Assembly: GCF_016906535.1 (NCBI RefSeq) | Contig: NC_057380.1 | Coordinates: forward strand, 620,001 to 684,000 | DNA length: 64,000 nt | DNA from: Rhizoctonia solani | Taxonomy: Eukaryota; Basidiomycota; Agaricomycetes; Cantharellales; Ceratobasidiaceae | Direction: 5' to 3' | In this document: positions 36,668-47,982 of the stretch, in pieces | How positions within the stretch are numbered: position 1 is the first letter of the stretch | How the letters are laid out: the number at the start of each line of letters is the position of its first letter | Notes under the pieces: model-generated | The model's database searches: none | Seen by the model: only the letters and a program-made list of their open reading frames with translations | Told to the model about the DNA's origin: nothing | Translations under genes and position numbers: made by a program

Positions 36668-38917
36668 ATGGTTGATACTAACCCTAGTACATCAACTAAC
36701 AACGGTATGAGCGGTTTACACCGCATACCACCCCTGCAAGGGACTGACAATTACAACATGTGGCGCACACAGATGGAAGACATACTTACCAATCTTGATC
36801 TGTATGGCTACGTTAACGGAACGATAACTATGCCGTCATTGACAACAACGACAACTACGCCAAGTGCATCTGGCAGTAGTGGGAAGGATGCTCAGGCATC
36901 CACATCAACTGGTACAAACGAAGAATACCTTAAATGGAGTAAATCCAACCGTAAAGCATTAGTGAACATACGCCTGAGAGTTGACGGGAATGTACTTACA
37001 CACATACAAGGTTGTACAACCTCCGCCAACGCTTGGAATACGCTTGCGACTACATTCCAAGTTAAGGGAACAGTCGGATTAATCGATCTTTGAAGGAAGT
37101 TCTTTAGCCACAGGATGACTGACGGCGAAGACATTGAAGAACACATACAGCGAATGCGTGGATGGTTCCAGCGAATCAACGACATAAAACCAAACTCAAT
37201 AAATGAAGCCAATTGGATCACAACTTTAGTAGCTAGCTTACCTGACTTGTGGGATTCATTTACCCAGTCAGTAAGTTTCCAATTCAACATGGACAACAAA
37301 AGTACCCTGACAAATGAAATCAACAACCTACGATCACGCATCCTTGCAGAAGCACATAGAAAAAGCATTAGGAACACGGACGGAAAGGCATTTTTTAGCT
37401 CAAATAAACCCCTATTCAACCAATCTGTACGCACCAATTCAAGCCAACATGGACCAGACAAGTCTAAATCCAAGTGCAACAACTGCGGAAAAATTGGTCA
37501 CTGGGCAGCGGAGTGCCGCGGCCCAGGCGGCGGTGCATACAAACACGGTCAACAGAACAGAGGAAATCAACCTAATCGACGTTTTAACTCATTGAACAAA
37601 CCCCAAAACAACAACGCTTGTACGCATATAGCCGTTGCAGAAAATAGCAAGACTAACGACTACGCGTTCTCAACCTTCAAGAACCTACGCAAAGATTTTA
37701 GCAAGTCCACATGCACATGGATAGCTGATAGCGGCACAACTACTCACATTGCAAATGATCAACGACTATTCACCGACTATAGGAAATCCTTGGATTATGT
37801 TACCGGCGTAGCCGGTAAAGAGCCAATTCTGGGCCAAGGCACTGTGGAGCTATGGTGCCTAATTGATCCTGAGAAGACCAAACAAAGAAAGATTATGCTT
37901 ACCAATGTGGCCCACGTGCCTAGTTCCCCGGCAAACCTCATCAGTTTATCACTAATCACTGATAAGGGATATTGCGTCTCAATGGATCAAGACCAATTAG
38001 TAATATATGGTCCAAACAACAAACTGATCACCTTTGGTTTGAAGCTACAAAATAGAAGTCAAGGGAACCTATGGAAACTAAATGCCAAAACAATAAACAA
38101 AGTCAGTGTGAACAATAAGCATACACCCACAGAACTTGCACTCGTGAAACAAACCAGTCAAACTTGGCTCGACTGGCACAAAGTACTCGGACACATTGGC
38201 CTGCAAGCCCTTCAACAAATCAAGAACACAAACGCAGTTAATGGCATGGAAATAGTAGAAGATAACATAGGACTCAACTTCAAATGTGAGTCATGCATAC
38301 AAGCAAAAGCCCACACACGCCCTTTTCCAAAGGAATCTTTGGCAAAAGTAACTGAAATCGGTGAATTAGTAGTAACTGACGTATGGGGACCTGCCCGCAC
38401 CCCTTTGATTGGACAATACAAGTACTACATATCATTCACCAATGTAGCCACTTGTTTTACTTGTTTAGGCTTCTTACAACACAAGGACGAGACGTTAAAC
38501 GAATATAAATCGTTTGAAGCACTATTAAATACACAAAAGGACAAGAAAATAAAACGAGTAAGATTCAACAATGGCAGAGAGTTTGTGAACAACGATTGGA
38601 TCGAACATGCAGCCCAGAGAGGGACCGTTTTGGAAACAACGGCCCTGTACTCAGCTCAACAGAATGGAATTGCCAAACAATTGAACCAAACACTTACCGA
38701 CAAAGCTCAAGCAATGTTACTTGAGTCAGCTGCTCCAAAATTCCTATGGAATGAAGCATTGGCGTACGCGTGCTACTTGAAGAATCAAGTACCCACGCAA
38801 GTGCATGGTACATTCTGGAAAACACCGTTTGAGGCGTTCTGGGGACGAAAGCCCAACGTTAGTGTCCTGCGACCTTGGGGTACCAAATGCTATGTACTTG
38901 ATCAAGGTGAAAATTGA
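36668..38917 (+). pseudogene. Copia gag, protease and integrase region
   Basis: ATG at 36668 sits in an ACCATGG context. Gag (UBN2-like) spans about residues 1-270 and ends with a zinc knuckle, CNNCGKIGHWAAEC. The protease motif ADSGTTTHI is intact. GAG-pre-integrase and integrase follow: the HHCC finger HKVLGHIG...CESC, then the catalytic core, starting at TDVWGP. The frame is broken by TGA at 37091-37093 (LIDL stop RKFF) and closes at TGA 38915-38917 (GEN stop SKLD); the family pattern suggests Arg CGA at both places. In the core the second catalytic Asp is Asn (RFNNGREF near 38571) and the third catalytic Glu is Lys (GIAKQLNQ near 38668). The product would be inactive. Confidence 0.9.
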
Positions 38918-40576
38918 TCAAAATTGGACTCCAAGACCTTCACGGCAACATTTGTAGGTATCTCTGATGTACAAGGCAAGAGTTGGCGTTACTACAAAAC
39001 CAGAGCAAATTGGATATTGCACTCACGCAATATCTTGTTCCCAAAGGACCATGCGGCAATCAAAGACGTTGCAGATAACACCGATTGGGGAGAATTGGTC
39101 GCTCCGCCCGCTGAGGGGGAGATGACTCAAACCAACAGCGCTGCGGAACAACCAACCAAACCTACTGGAACAGGGGGAGCACATGTAGTTAGTAAAAACA
39201 AAGAAAATGACTCAAAACTACCTAGCGATAAAAAGCCTATAAAGAGCGAACTAAAGACTGAGGGAACAACATCGAACTCACATACTCAACCAATCCAACA
39301 ACCTGTTGTCCCTAAGTCTAATACCTCTTGCTCTAAGCCTGCTATGCGCACCAACCCTAGCGCTGTTACTACTCAGTCAATTCAAGCGATTAATGCACTC
39401 ACCCCCGGTAGTGGAGATGGAATCCGAACCCGTAGTCGGAATCCTAACGCCCCTGCCATCTCTCTTGCAAGAGAAAGAGGCGGAGTCAAGATCTCCATCA
39501 ATGACACCACCCCATCTGGTCAGTCTGCACCTAATATCTCAAACAAAGTCACTAACCTAGCTGTAGAACTCAAGGATATCTTTGCCGGTTCTAGCGACAC
39601 CGACAGCTCCAAGAGCAATGATCACCGCACATTCAGCCTACTCACCGACACCTCCTCCGTACTATCCGCACCTACCATCCCATCCGAACTTGCCTTTGCA
39701 CTGGATGCCCTGCCAACGCTGCAATCAACTACGTCCATTGATGGTACACTGGCAGACAAATTTGGCCGCCTCCAGTTATCCGACTACACTCCAACCAAGC
39801 CGGATTCCCCCCTGGCAACAACCGGGCATCTGGAACAATCCTGGGCCGCGTTGGCCAATCTGTCCAACCCAAACAACCACCCCACCGTGGAGGAGGCCCT
39901 TGCAGGACCACAGGCAAACAAATGGTTGGAGGCAATGCGGAAGGAGGTCAGCACACTTGAGAGGATGGGTACGTACAAACACGTTGAACCCCCTAAAGAT
40001 TGTAAACCCATTGGAAACAAATGGGTACTGACACTCAAACGGAACGCCAATGGTGAACCAGAACGCTACAAGGCGCGATTAGTTGCACAAGGGTTCAGTC
40101 AACAACCCGGCATCAATTTTGACAAGACGTTTGCACCTGTTGTACGTCTTGACTCAATTTGTTCTCTTGTCTCACTCGCTAACAACAACAACTGGGACAT
40201 TTGTCAGCTCGACGTCAACGCCGCTTACCTACATGCTGAAGTTGACAAAGAACTATATATGCAACAAATCCCCTACTTCAAAGATGGTACGAATCGTGTC
40301 CTCAAGCTTAAACGTTCTATTTACGGTCTGAAACAAGCCGGACGTATGTGGAACAAGCTATACAATACCAAACTCCAATCAATCAGCTACCGCCCCTGTC
40401 TCACCGACTTGTGTGTCTACTACCGCCTTGAAGACTACAAGGGTGAGTTATGCGTATCCATCATTGCTACGCATGTTGACAATTTGATTGTTATCACATC
40501 CACAAATACAACCGACTTTGCCATATCCAAATTACTTGGCAAATTTGATATGCGCAATTTAGGTCCCATACATTAC
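38918..40576 (+). pseudogene. Copia integrase C-terminus and reverse transcriptase, 5' of Gypsy insertion
   Basis: Continues the same frame. About 300 residues of linker are rich in Ser, Thr and Pro; then the Copia RT (RVT_2) with KWVLTLKRNANGEPERYKAR, LDVNAAYLHAEV, YGLKQAGRMW, and the active-site turn THVDNLIV (40472-40483), where the expected second Asp of VDD is Asn. Reading stops at the insertion point after LGPIHY. Beyond the Gypsy element the frame resumes exactly, allowing for the 5-bp duplication. Confidence 0.9.
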
Positions 40577-41147
40577 TGTCGTAGACACACTTGATACCAG
40601 GGAATTTATTCCCATTTTCTCGGATTTAAACAAAGGCAAACGGACAACATTTTCGATCACGTGACTTCGGCGCTTATATCATACGCTAAGCGCCGAGCCA
40701 CGTCCCCATCCGCGCTTATCTCAGCACACGTAGCCACCTCCACCTAATGACATCATTATGACACGTCAGTGACACGTATGCATGAGTAAGGCCGACTGCG
40801 GAGCGGGGTTCTTATTGATACGGTATTGGATATAATGTAATTGTAAATAGCTTGTCTGTAGAATATATAAGGAGGCCAACCAACCATGGTAACACCCAGG
40901 TCGATTACCTCTTGTTGCATCACACATTGTACAAGGGCCTTACAGCCCAGTAAGATTACTTAGCTACACGCCTTAAGCGTCGTCCTTGCTGTACATACGT
41001 AGTTTGTCACCGCCTTATAGCGCGTGGCTATCGTAGTTAGTTAGTTCGTTGTCGTAGGGTACTTGTTGCCGCCTTAAGCGGTTCTACTGTATAGTCACAC
41101 GGCCACAAGCGCCTGCACCCTTGACGTCCTTACAGATGTCTAGGACA
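40577..41147 (+). repeat. Gypsy 5' LTR
   Basis: 571 nt, TGTCGTAGACAC to TCTAGGACA. Differs from the 3' LTR at nine substitutions and one T indel by my count. Contains TATATAAGGAGGCC at 40864-40877. Confidence 0.93.
40864..40877 (+). promoter_or_regulatory. TATA box of Gypsy LTR
   Basis: TATATAAGGAGGCC, identical over 14 nt to the box in the Copia LTR. Promoter role inferred. Confidence 0.5.
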
Positions 41148-41631
41148 CTAGGTAATCAACCTTAAGTTGGTTGCAAACCGTGCCTACCCACACCCTCCAC
41201 ACTTAGTCCAACAACGAGAAGGAACCTTGTACTAGCACAAGGGAAATATCGGAGATCGGGATTGCCTTTCGCTGTTAATAATCAAACCAGCGTCGTCCCC
41301 TCCTAGTACCAAATTGCTATAAGGCAAGAATTCCCTATTGCCCGCATACCCCGGTTGCCGCACCTTTTACCAGCGGACCTAGACAGCCGATACACCCGCT
41401 TGCAGAGATTGGATTCTACATCACGCCCGCCCACGGCTGTGATTAGTAATTCCTACTGTTCAACGCTAGGTCGTTTGACGCAAGGTCTTAGCGATTGAGT
41501 AATAAAGCGCTCATAAGTCCTGACACAGGCATCTACTAGTCCCCCCTACTTCCACCATTACATCCCGCACTCCTACTCGCTCGTCCTTGCGGGCATCCTC
41601 TCACACTGGCCGCTCCTACCCCGCTCCTACT
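41148..41631 (+). other. Gypsy 5' leader
   Basis: Untranslated region between LTR and gag. I could not match the bases after the LTR (CTAGGTAATC) to a tRNA 3' end, so the primer type is unresolved. Confidence 0.5.
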
Positions 41632-42984
41632 ATGGCAACCCGTTCCCGGACATCCTCTCGAGCCCAGTCCCCTTTTGATCCAAGAGACCTGGGACCCCAA
41701 CTTCCGTCAGCCACCCCTATCGAACTTGGGGAAGTCTCCCTCGAGCGGGTTACCCGTCTCCTCCTTGGCCTCCTCAGCCAAGTCAAGAATCTCGAGCAAA
41801 AGCTCAAAGAAGTCAAGGAAACAGGGATCGAAACCCAAACCAATGTCGAAAATATTTCCCAAACCGTCGATGTTGTCAAGGATGGGCTTCGAAGCCTCCA
41901 ACTCCATGGGCCAAGGACCCCAGAAGAAGCTAAGCCCCCGGTTGTGGAAGCAACGCCACGCCCCCTACACAAGACCAAGCCTGTTGGATCGGTTAGTGGG
42001 CCCTCCTTCTGGCCCGAGCAACCAAAAGGGCTCCCCAGCTTTGCCCAGCCAGCCCCCCAGAGGGCCATACCCCCGCGAGTCCCTTCTCCCCTTCCATCTC
42101 TGCGTCTCCGATCCCCCATTGGAGCACCTGCCCCTCCACCTCCGGCTCCAGTCGCCGCCTATCCTGCTCCGGTCAAGGTTGACCACCCAGACGCCTATAC
42201 AGGCAAAATTGGGAGTGAAGCCAAGCAATGGCTCACGAGGATGTTGGCATGGACCCGACTGAACGCCCGGATGTTCCCCACGGATCAGGAGGTTTTATCC
42301 TTCCTCCTGATGAATATGAAGGATGCTGCCGGAGCTTGGGCCCACCCTCACCTGGATCAGCTTGGCTCTCACCGAGCCATCATCCAAACCGTGGAAGGCT
42401 TTAAATTGGAGTTTTTGGCAGCATTTGGCGACCCTGATGCCACAAGGGCCGCCGAGCGGAAGATCACCACCCTCACCCAGTCCGGCACCTGCGCGGACTA
42501 CATTACAAAGTTCAGAACCCTAGCAATGGAACTGGACTGGAACGACGCGGCCCTTCAAGGCCAGTTTGCCCGCGGCCTCCACTGGGAGGTTAGCCGCCAG
42601 ATTGCCACCCGCGAGCACCAACCCCGCACCCTCCTTGAGCTGCAAAACGCAGCACTTGTCATCGACAACGCTCTTTGCAAAGAGCGCGCTAGCCACCCGC
42701 CAAGGGATAATAAGTCTAGCAAACCATCCAACCCCGCAAGGGGGACGAGTACCGGTCAATCAACTACCGGATCAAAGAAACTTTCCGATGACCCCAACTT
42801 TGTGTCAGAGGAGGAACGCAACCGCCGCCGCGCTGCAGGCGCTTGTATCAAATGCGGCAAAATGGGTCATAAGTTTGCAGATTGCCGCACGGGCTGGAAG
42901 GCCACCCCTATCAAGGAAAAGGGGAAGGCCAAGGAAACCGCCAAGATTGGCGAAGACTCTGAGTACCAATCGGGAAAAGAGTAA
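41632..42984 (+). CDS. Gypsy gag
   Basis: 450 codons from ATG 41632 (MATRSRTSSRAQSPF). A coiled-coil-like segment follows near residues 40-85, then a Pro-rich stretch (about 100-190), the retrotransposon gag domain (about 200-345, TGKIGSEAKQWLTRMLAW onward), and a CCHC zinc knuckle CIKCGKMGHKFADC near residue 405. Closes at TAA 42982-42984. Open throughout. The pol frame starts in the -1 phase just before this stop. Confidence 0.9.
   Translation: MATRSRTSSRAQSPFDPRDLGPQLPSATPIELGEVSLERVTRLLLGLLSQVKNLEQKLKEVKETGIETQTNVENISQTVDVVKDGLRSLQLHGPRTPEEAKPPVVEATPRPLHKTKPVGSVSGPSFWPEQPKGLPSFAQPAPQRAIPPRVPSPLPSLRLRSPIGAPAPPPPAPVAAYPAPVKVDHPDAYTGKIGSEAKQWLTRMLAWTRLNARMFPTDQEVLSFLLMNMKDAAGAWAHPHLDQLGSHRAIIQTVEGFKLEFLAAFGDPDATRAAERKITTLTQSGTCADYITKFRTLAMELDWNDAALQGQFARGLHWEVSRQIATREHQPRTLLELQNAALVIDNALCKERASHPPRDNKSSKPSNPARGTSTGQSTTGSKKLSDDPNFVSEEERNRRRAAGACIKCGKMGHKFADCRTGWKATPIKEKGKAKETAKIGEDSEYQSGKE
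42972..42978 (+). promoter_or_regulatory. Candidate -1 ribosomal frameshift site
   Basis: In the gag frame the bases read G GGA AAA, followed by GAG and the TAA stop. This is the X XXY YYZ heptamer for tandem -1 slippage, and the pol frame is exactly in -1 phase and open from 42963. A downstream stem or pseudoknot was not established. Confidence 0.6.
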
Positions 42985-45900
42985 GGGTACCTGCTGCCGC
43001 GCGCAAGGACCCCAAGGACTCTGGTTTGGCTTTGGAATTTTGTAATATATCTTCTACCAATAGAATCGCACCCCTCTTTACAATCCCAATACGGCCAGAG
43101 AAAACAGCGGAATCAATAGAAGTCCTGATCAACTCAGGCGCCACCTCATCCTTCATGCACCCCCGTACCGCGGAATCACTCCGCCTCCCACTCATAGATC
43201 TACCCTTACCCCGCACCGTCACTATGCTCGATGGGTCGAGCCCCCAGGCTGGAAAAATCTGGAAAAAAGCCAACTTAACTTTCTCCCTCGATGGCAAACA
43301 GATAACTGAGACGTTCCTAATCTGCAACACAGGGTCTCATGCCGCCATCTTAGGATTGAAGTGGTTAGACGCTCACAACCCAGAGATTGACTGGAACGCG
43401 CAAACCCTTTCCTTCCCCCATGCACCACCAGAACACGTGGCCATTGCAGAAGAAGAGGAAGCTGACAAGAACCCCCTTGAAGGAGTACCCCCCAAGTACC
43501 ACCAATATGCCAAGGTATTTGGGGAAGAAGAATTCAACAAGCTCCCTCCTCACCGGCACTACAATATTGGGATTGAACTAACAGAAGAAGGGCCTCTTAA
43601 CTCGCCCCTCAGTATGACCAACGCCAAATCCTCCACACTCAAGGATTGGCTCAGGGACAAGCTCAAAGCCGGAAAGATCCGTCCCAGCAAATCATCTATT
43701 AGCTCCCCCGTTATGTTTGTCCCCAAAAAGGATGGTTCCCGTCGCCTGGTTGTAGACTATCGCTGCCTCAACAACCAGACTAAGAAGAACGTGTACCCTT
43801 TACCCCGTCCCGACAATCTCATGGCCCAGCTCCGTGGTGCCAAGGTCTTTACTAAATTGGATCTGCGATGGGGTTACAACAATGTCCAAGTCAAGGATGG
43901 TGACAAATGGAAGACCGCTTTCCAAACCAAATATGGCCTCTACGAGTCCCTGGTTATGACATTCGGCCTGACTAACGCCCCTGCTTCCTTCCAGCACTTC
44001 ATGAACAACCTGTTCAAGGACTTGCTGGATGTATGCGTCATCATTTACCTTGATGACATCCTAATCTACTCAAAGGATGACGCATCGCACACTCAGCACG
44101 TCCACAAAGTCCTGCGACGCCTAATGGAAAACCAGCTATTTTGTAAAGCCTCTAAGTGCACCTTCCACGTCACCTCAGTGGAATACCTGGGAATAATTGT
44201 TTCGGACAAAGGATTCAGCCTGGATAAGCTCAAAATCCAGGCAATCCAGGAATGGCCTACACCAACTAAGGTCAAAGAAGTACAATCGTTCCTAGGCTTT
44301 GCCAACTTCCTACGCCGCTTTGTTGCTAATTTCAGCCACATGGCCAGGCCGTTACACAATCTGGTCAAAAAGGACGCACCATGGAAATGGGATACTAGGG
44401 AACAAGAAGCGTTCCAAGGATTGAAGGACGCTATCACCAATGCCCCCGTACTTTGCCACGCTGACCCCGCCAAACCATACTTCCTTGAAACAGACGCCTC
44501 AGGGGCAGCCCTTGGATCCATACTGAGCCAACGTCAAGAAGACGGACGATTGCACCCCTTGGGTTTCCTATCAGAGTCATTCAAGGGAGCGGAACAAAAC
44601 TATGACACGCACGACAAGGAACTACTTGCAATCATCCGCTCCTTTGAGTACTGGCGTATTTTCCTGGAAGGAACCCTGCACCCTGTCACCGTGTTTACCA
44701 ATCACCGCAATCTGGAGTACTGGAAAGAGTCACGCACATTCAACCGTCGTCACGCCAGGTGGCATCTACTGTTAGCCGGGTATAACTTCCAAATCGTATA
44801 CCGCCCCGGTAAACAGTCCGGCAAACCAGACGCTCTCTCACAACGTTCAGACCATGCCGACATTCCACCGGATGCCCAAACCATGCTTCCCGACCCGGTT
44901 TTTGCCAACGTTGCGCTAGTCACGCCTGAGAAGGAGTTACAACGCCAGATTGAGTTATCCTTAGACCAAGACGAGTCCCTGGAGGAAATCCTCCAATTCC
45001 TGCAGAACAAATCCAAGGCTCCACCCTCAATCAAACGCGCCTTCAAAGATTACAAGATGGAAGCAGGCCTGCTATTCTACCAAGGGCGAATTGTAGTACC
45101 AGACGTTGGGACGCTGAGGACAGACTTACTCCGTATATTCCACGACAGCCCCTTAGCCGGACACCCAGGCAGACAACGGACCTTAGAATTGGTATCCAGA
45201 AACTACTACTGGCCTGGCATCCGCGCAGACACGTATTGGCATGTGGACTCCTGTGAAACGTGCCAACGGATCAGAAAGCCCAAGTACGCGCCTATCCCAC
45301 CTCAGCCGCTGGAACTCCCCGTCAAGCCCTGGCAACACGTGTCTTACAACATGATAGTAGATCTGCCCAAGGACGGAAGCAACGACTCCATCTTGGTCAT
45401 AGTGGATAGCTTCACAAAATATGGGATTTTTGTCAAATGTTCCAAGAAGCTCAAGGCACCTGAACTAGCGGAATTGTTCTTGGAGCACGTATGGAAACGG
45501 CATGGTATGCCTGAGAAAACGGTCTCAGATAGGGGAAGGGTCTTCAATAACAAATTCCTGAGGGCACTGTACAAACGCCTGGGTATAGACCCCCACTTCT
45601 CCTCGGCATACCACCCCCAGAGTGACGGACAAACAGAACGGGTTAACCCATCCATTGAACATTTTCTCAGGGCTTACTCAGGGGTAAATCAACGGGACTG
45701 GACCAAATGGCTACCAATGGCGGAATTTGCGTACAACAATGCGGTCCACAGCAGCACAGGAAAAACACCATTCAAAGCCCTGTACGGATGGGAACCTACC
45801 CTGACACCTTCAAACGTACCCACAGATGTACCAGAGGCCGACGAGTTAGCCCAGACAATGGAGGCACAATGGAAGGAAGTGGAATTGGCACTCCGGCAAT

Positions 45901-46262
45901 CCAAACAACGCATGACGGCCGGGGAAGATGGAAGCCCAATAGAGTTTGAGATCGGAGAAGAAGCCTGGCTGGACGCCAAAAACGTCAACCTCAAGACCTT
46001 GAGTCAAAAACTGACGGAACAACGCCTAGGACCATTTAAAGTTATTGAGAAAATCTCCGACCGGGCCTACCGCCTGGAACTCCCTCCTACCATGCAAATC
46101 CACGATGTCTTCTATGTAGGACTCCTGTCTAAGGTCAAAAAAGACAAGAAACGCGCCTTTGAGAATCGCCCCCCCCAGTCACAGTGGATGGGGAAGAGGA
46201 ATACGAAGTGGAGGGGATTACCGATGCAGAGGAACGTAACGGGAAATGGTTTTTCCGGATAA
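42978..46262 (+). pseudogene. Gypsy pol (protease, RT, RNase H, integrase)
   Basis: One long open frame, but with active-site losses. Protease: LINSGATSSFM where DSG is expected (AAC 43131-43133). RT: VPKKDGSRRLVVDYR, KLDLRWGYNNVQVK, and an intact active site YLDDILIYS. RNase H: DASG and DKELLAI present, but TNHRNLEYW where TDH is expected (AAT 44700-44702). Integrase: HHCC finger (HDSPLAGHPG...CETCQR), first catalytic Asp changed (SYNMIVDL, AAC 45348-45350), second (SDRG) and third (DGQTERVN) acidic residues intact. The frame ends at 46262 in a wrong phase, because a C run near 46165-46175 appears one base short. Translation is inferred to begin by -1 frameshifting from gag. Confidence 0.9.
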
Positions 46263-46390
46263 AATGGAAGGGTTACGGTTCTGAAGAAAACACATGGGAA
46301 CCCCGGGAGAACCTAAAAAACGCGGAAAAAATTTTGAGAAAATACAAGGAGGACATGAAGAAGAAGGCCCTCGGCGCTGCCAAGGCCCTT
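46176..46390 (+). pseudogene. Gypsy chromodomain (out of frame with pol)
   Basis: A frame shifted from pol encodes a chromodomain: YEVEGITDAEE, WFFRIKWKGYGSEENTWEP, and NLKNAEKILRKYK, then a basic tail and a stop in the LTR. In chromoviruses this domain is the C-terminus of integrase and steers insertion to chromatin marks such as H3K9 methylation. The join to pol is lost by an indel in the preceding C run. Confidence 0.85.
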
Positions 46391-46402
46391 AGAGGGGGGC
46401 AG
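46391..46402 (+). promoter_or_regulatory. Gypsy polypurine tract
   Basis: AGAGGGGGGCAG immediately before the 3' LTR, the expected plus-strand primer position. Confidence 0.7.
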
Positions 46403-46974
46403 TGTTGTAGACACACTCGATACCAGGGAATTTATTCCCATTTTCTCGGATTTAAACAAAGGCAAACGGACAACATTTTCGATCACGTGACTTCGGCGCT
46501 TATATCATACGCTAAGCGCCGAGCCACGTCCCCATCCGCGCTTATCTCAGCACACGTAGCCACCTCCACCTAATGACATCATTATGACACGTCAGTGACA
46601 CATATGCATGAGTAAGGCTGACTGCGGAGCGGGGTTCTTATTTGATACGGTATTGGATATAATGTAATTGTAAATAGCTTGTCTGTAGAATATATAAGGA
46701 GGCCAACCAACCATGGTAACACCCAGGTCGATTACCTCTTGTTGCATCACACATTGTACAAGGGCCTTACAGCCCAGTAAGATTACTTAGCTACACGCCT
46801 TAAGCGTTGTCCTTGCTGTACATACGTAGTTTGTCACCGCCTTATAGCGCGTGGCTATCGTAGTTAGTTAGTTCGTCGTCGTAGGGTACTTGTCGCCGCC
46901 TTAAGCGGTTCTACTGTATAGTCACACGGCCACAAGCGCCCGCACCCTTGACGTCCTTACAGACGTCTAGGACA
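46403..46974 (+). repeat. Gypsy 3' LTR
   Basis: 572 nt, TGTTGTAGACAC to TCTAGGACA, followed by the ATTAC duplication. TATATAAGGAGGCC recurs at 46691-46704. Confidence 0.93.
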
Positions 46975-46979
46975 ATTAC

Positions 46980-47852
46980 TTTCTAGGTATTGCATTCAAA
47001 CGCAACCACGAGCGCGGTATCTTATGCCTCAATCAAACCGCTTACATCAACAACTTAGTTCACTTTGCAGGTCTTAAGGACGCTTTCCCCGCCGATACAC
47101 CCCTAAGTCCCAGCGTTCAACTCACACGCTTCAATGGTGCTAAGCCAAAGTTTAACTATGGAACTTACATCGGTAAGCTCCTATATGCAGCTCTATGCAC
47201 TCGACCCAACATTGCTTATGCCGTCGCACACTTAGCACAATTTACTACATGCTTTGGTCCAGCACACGTGACTCAGGTTAAGCGCCTAGTCTGTTACCTC
47301 AAGGGGACTTTGACCCTTGGCCTCACCTATTGCCGATCGGCCAAAGGCTTTGGCAAAATTGGCTACTCAGATGCCGACTGGGGCAGCAACCTTATTGACC
47401 GTAAGTCCATCTCTGGACATGTATTCATGCTCGGCGGCGCAGCCGTTTCTTGGTCAGCTAAGAAGCAAGCAACTGTTGCTTTGTCAACAATGGAAGCCAA
47501 GTATATGGCGTTATCGCACGCATGTACCCAGGCCTTATGGATGCGACAATTCTTTGAAGAACTGTACCTATACGCTGATGCACCGACCCTTATTCTCTCA
47601 GATAATCTTGCTGCACTCACTCTATCCGTTGAATCTCAATTTCATGGACAATCGAAACACATCAACATACAACACCATTTCATGCGCGATATTATTGAGA
47701 AACGGAAGGTAACTACGTTGTACGTACCGTCCAATGAGAACCTAGCAGACGCCTTCACTAAAGCACTCCCGGCACCACAATTCAGGTACCTCATGAGATC
47801 AATCATGGGCAAACCGATCGAAGAATCAATCAAAGACGAATTGATTAACTAA
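46980..47852 (+). pseudogene. Copia RT end and RNase H, 3' of Gypsy insertion
   Basis: The frame resumes with FLGIAFKRNHERGI and runs through the RT connection (GKLLYAALCTRPNIAYAV) into Copia RNase H: YSDADWGSN with catalytic Asp residues, STMEAKYMALSHA (Glu expected where Lys is), SDNLAAL, and NENLADAFTKALP. Stop at 47850-47852. The segment is open but separated from the upstream RT by 6.4 kb of Gypsy. Confidence 0.9.
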
Positions 47853-47970
47853 ATCAATCCTCGAATCGAAGTAATAGCTGAATAACTGAACATAAATGAA
47901 TCGTAATGACTGGTTTTTCTGAATAATCGAAATGTAATGATTTGTCCTAAATGTATCTACACTTAACTCG

Positions 47971-47982
47971 TTTAAGGGGGAG
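47971..47982 (+). promoter_or_regulatory. Copia polypurine tract
   Basis: TTTAAGGGGGAG directly precedes the 3' LTR. Confidence 0.7.

Larger units (their letters stand above)
40577..46974 (+). mobile_element. Ty3/Gypsy chromovirus nested in Copia
   Basis: Bounded by LTRs 40577-41147 and 46403-46974 and by the target duplication ATTAC (40572-40576 and 46975-46979), which interrupts the HYFLG codons of the host Copia RT. The order gag, protease, RT, RNase H, integrase, chromodomain identifies a chromovirus. Protease, RNase H and integrase active sites are mutated and a C-run frameshift separates the chromodomain, so this copy is dead. Confidence 0.95.

Noticed and set aside
41616..42262. Long alternative frames on both strands over Gypsy gag
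   Set aside because: They are shadows of the gag frame, which alone carries the gag domain and zinc knuckle.
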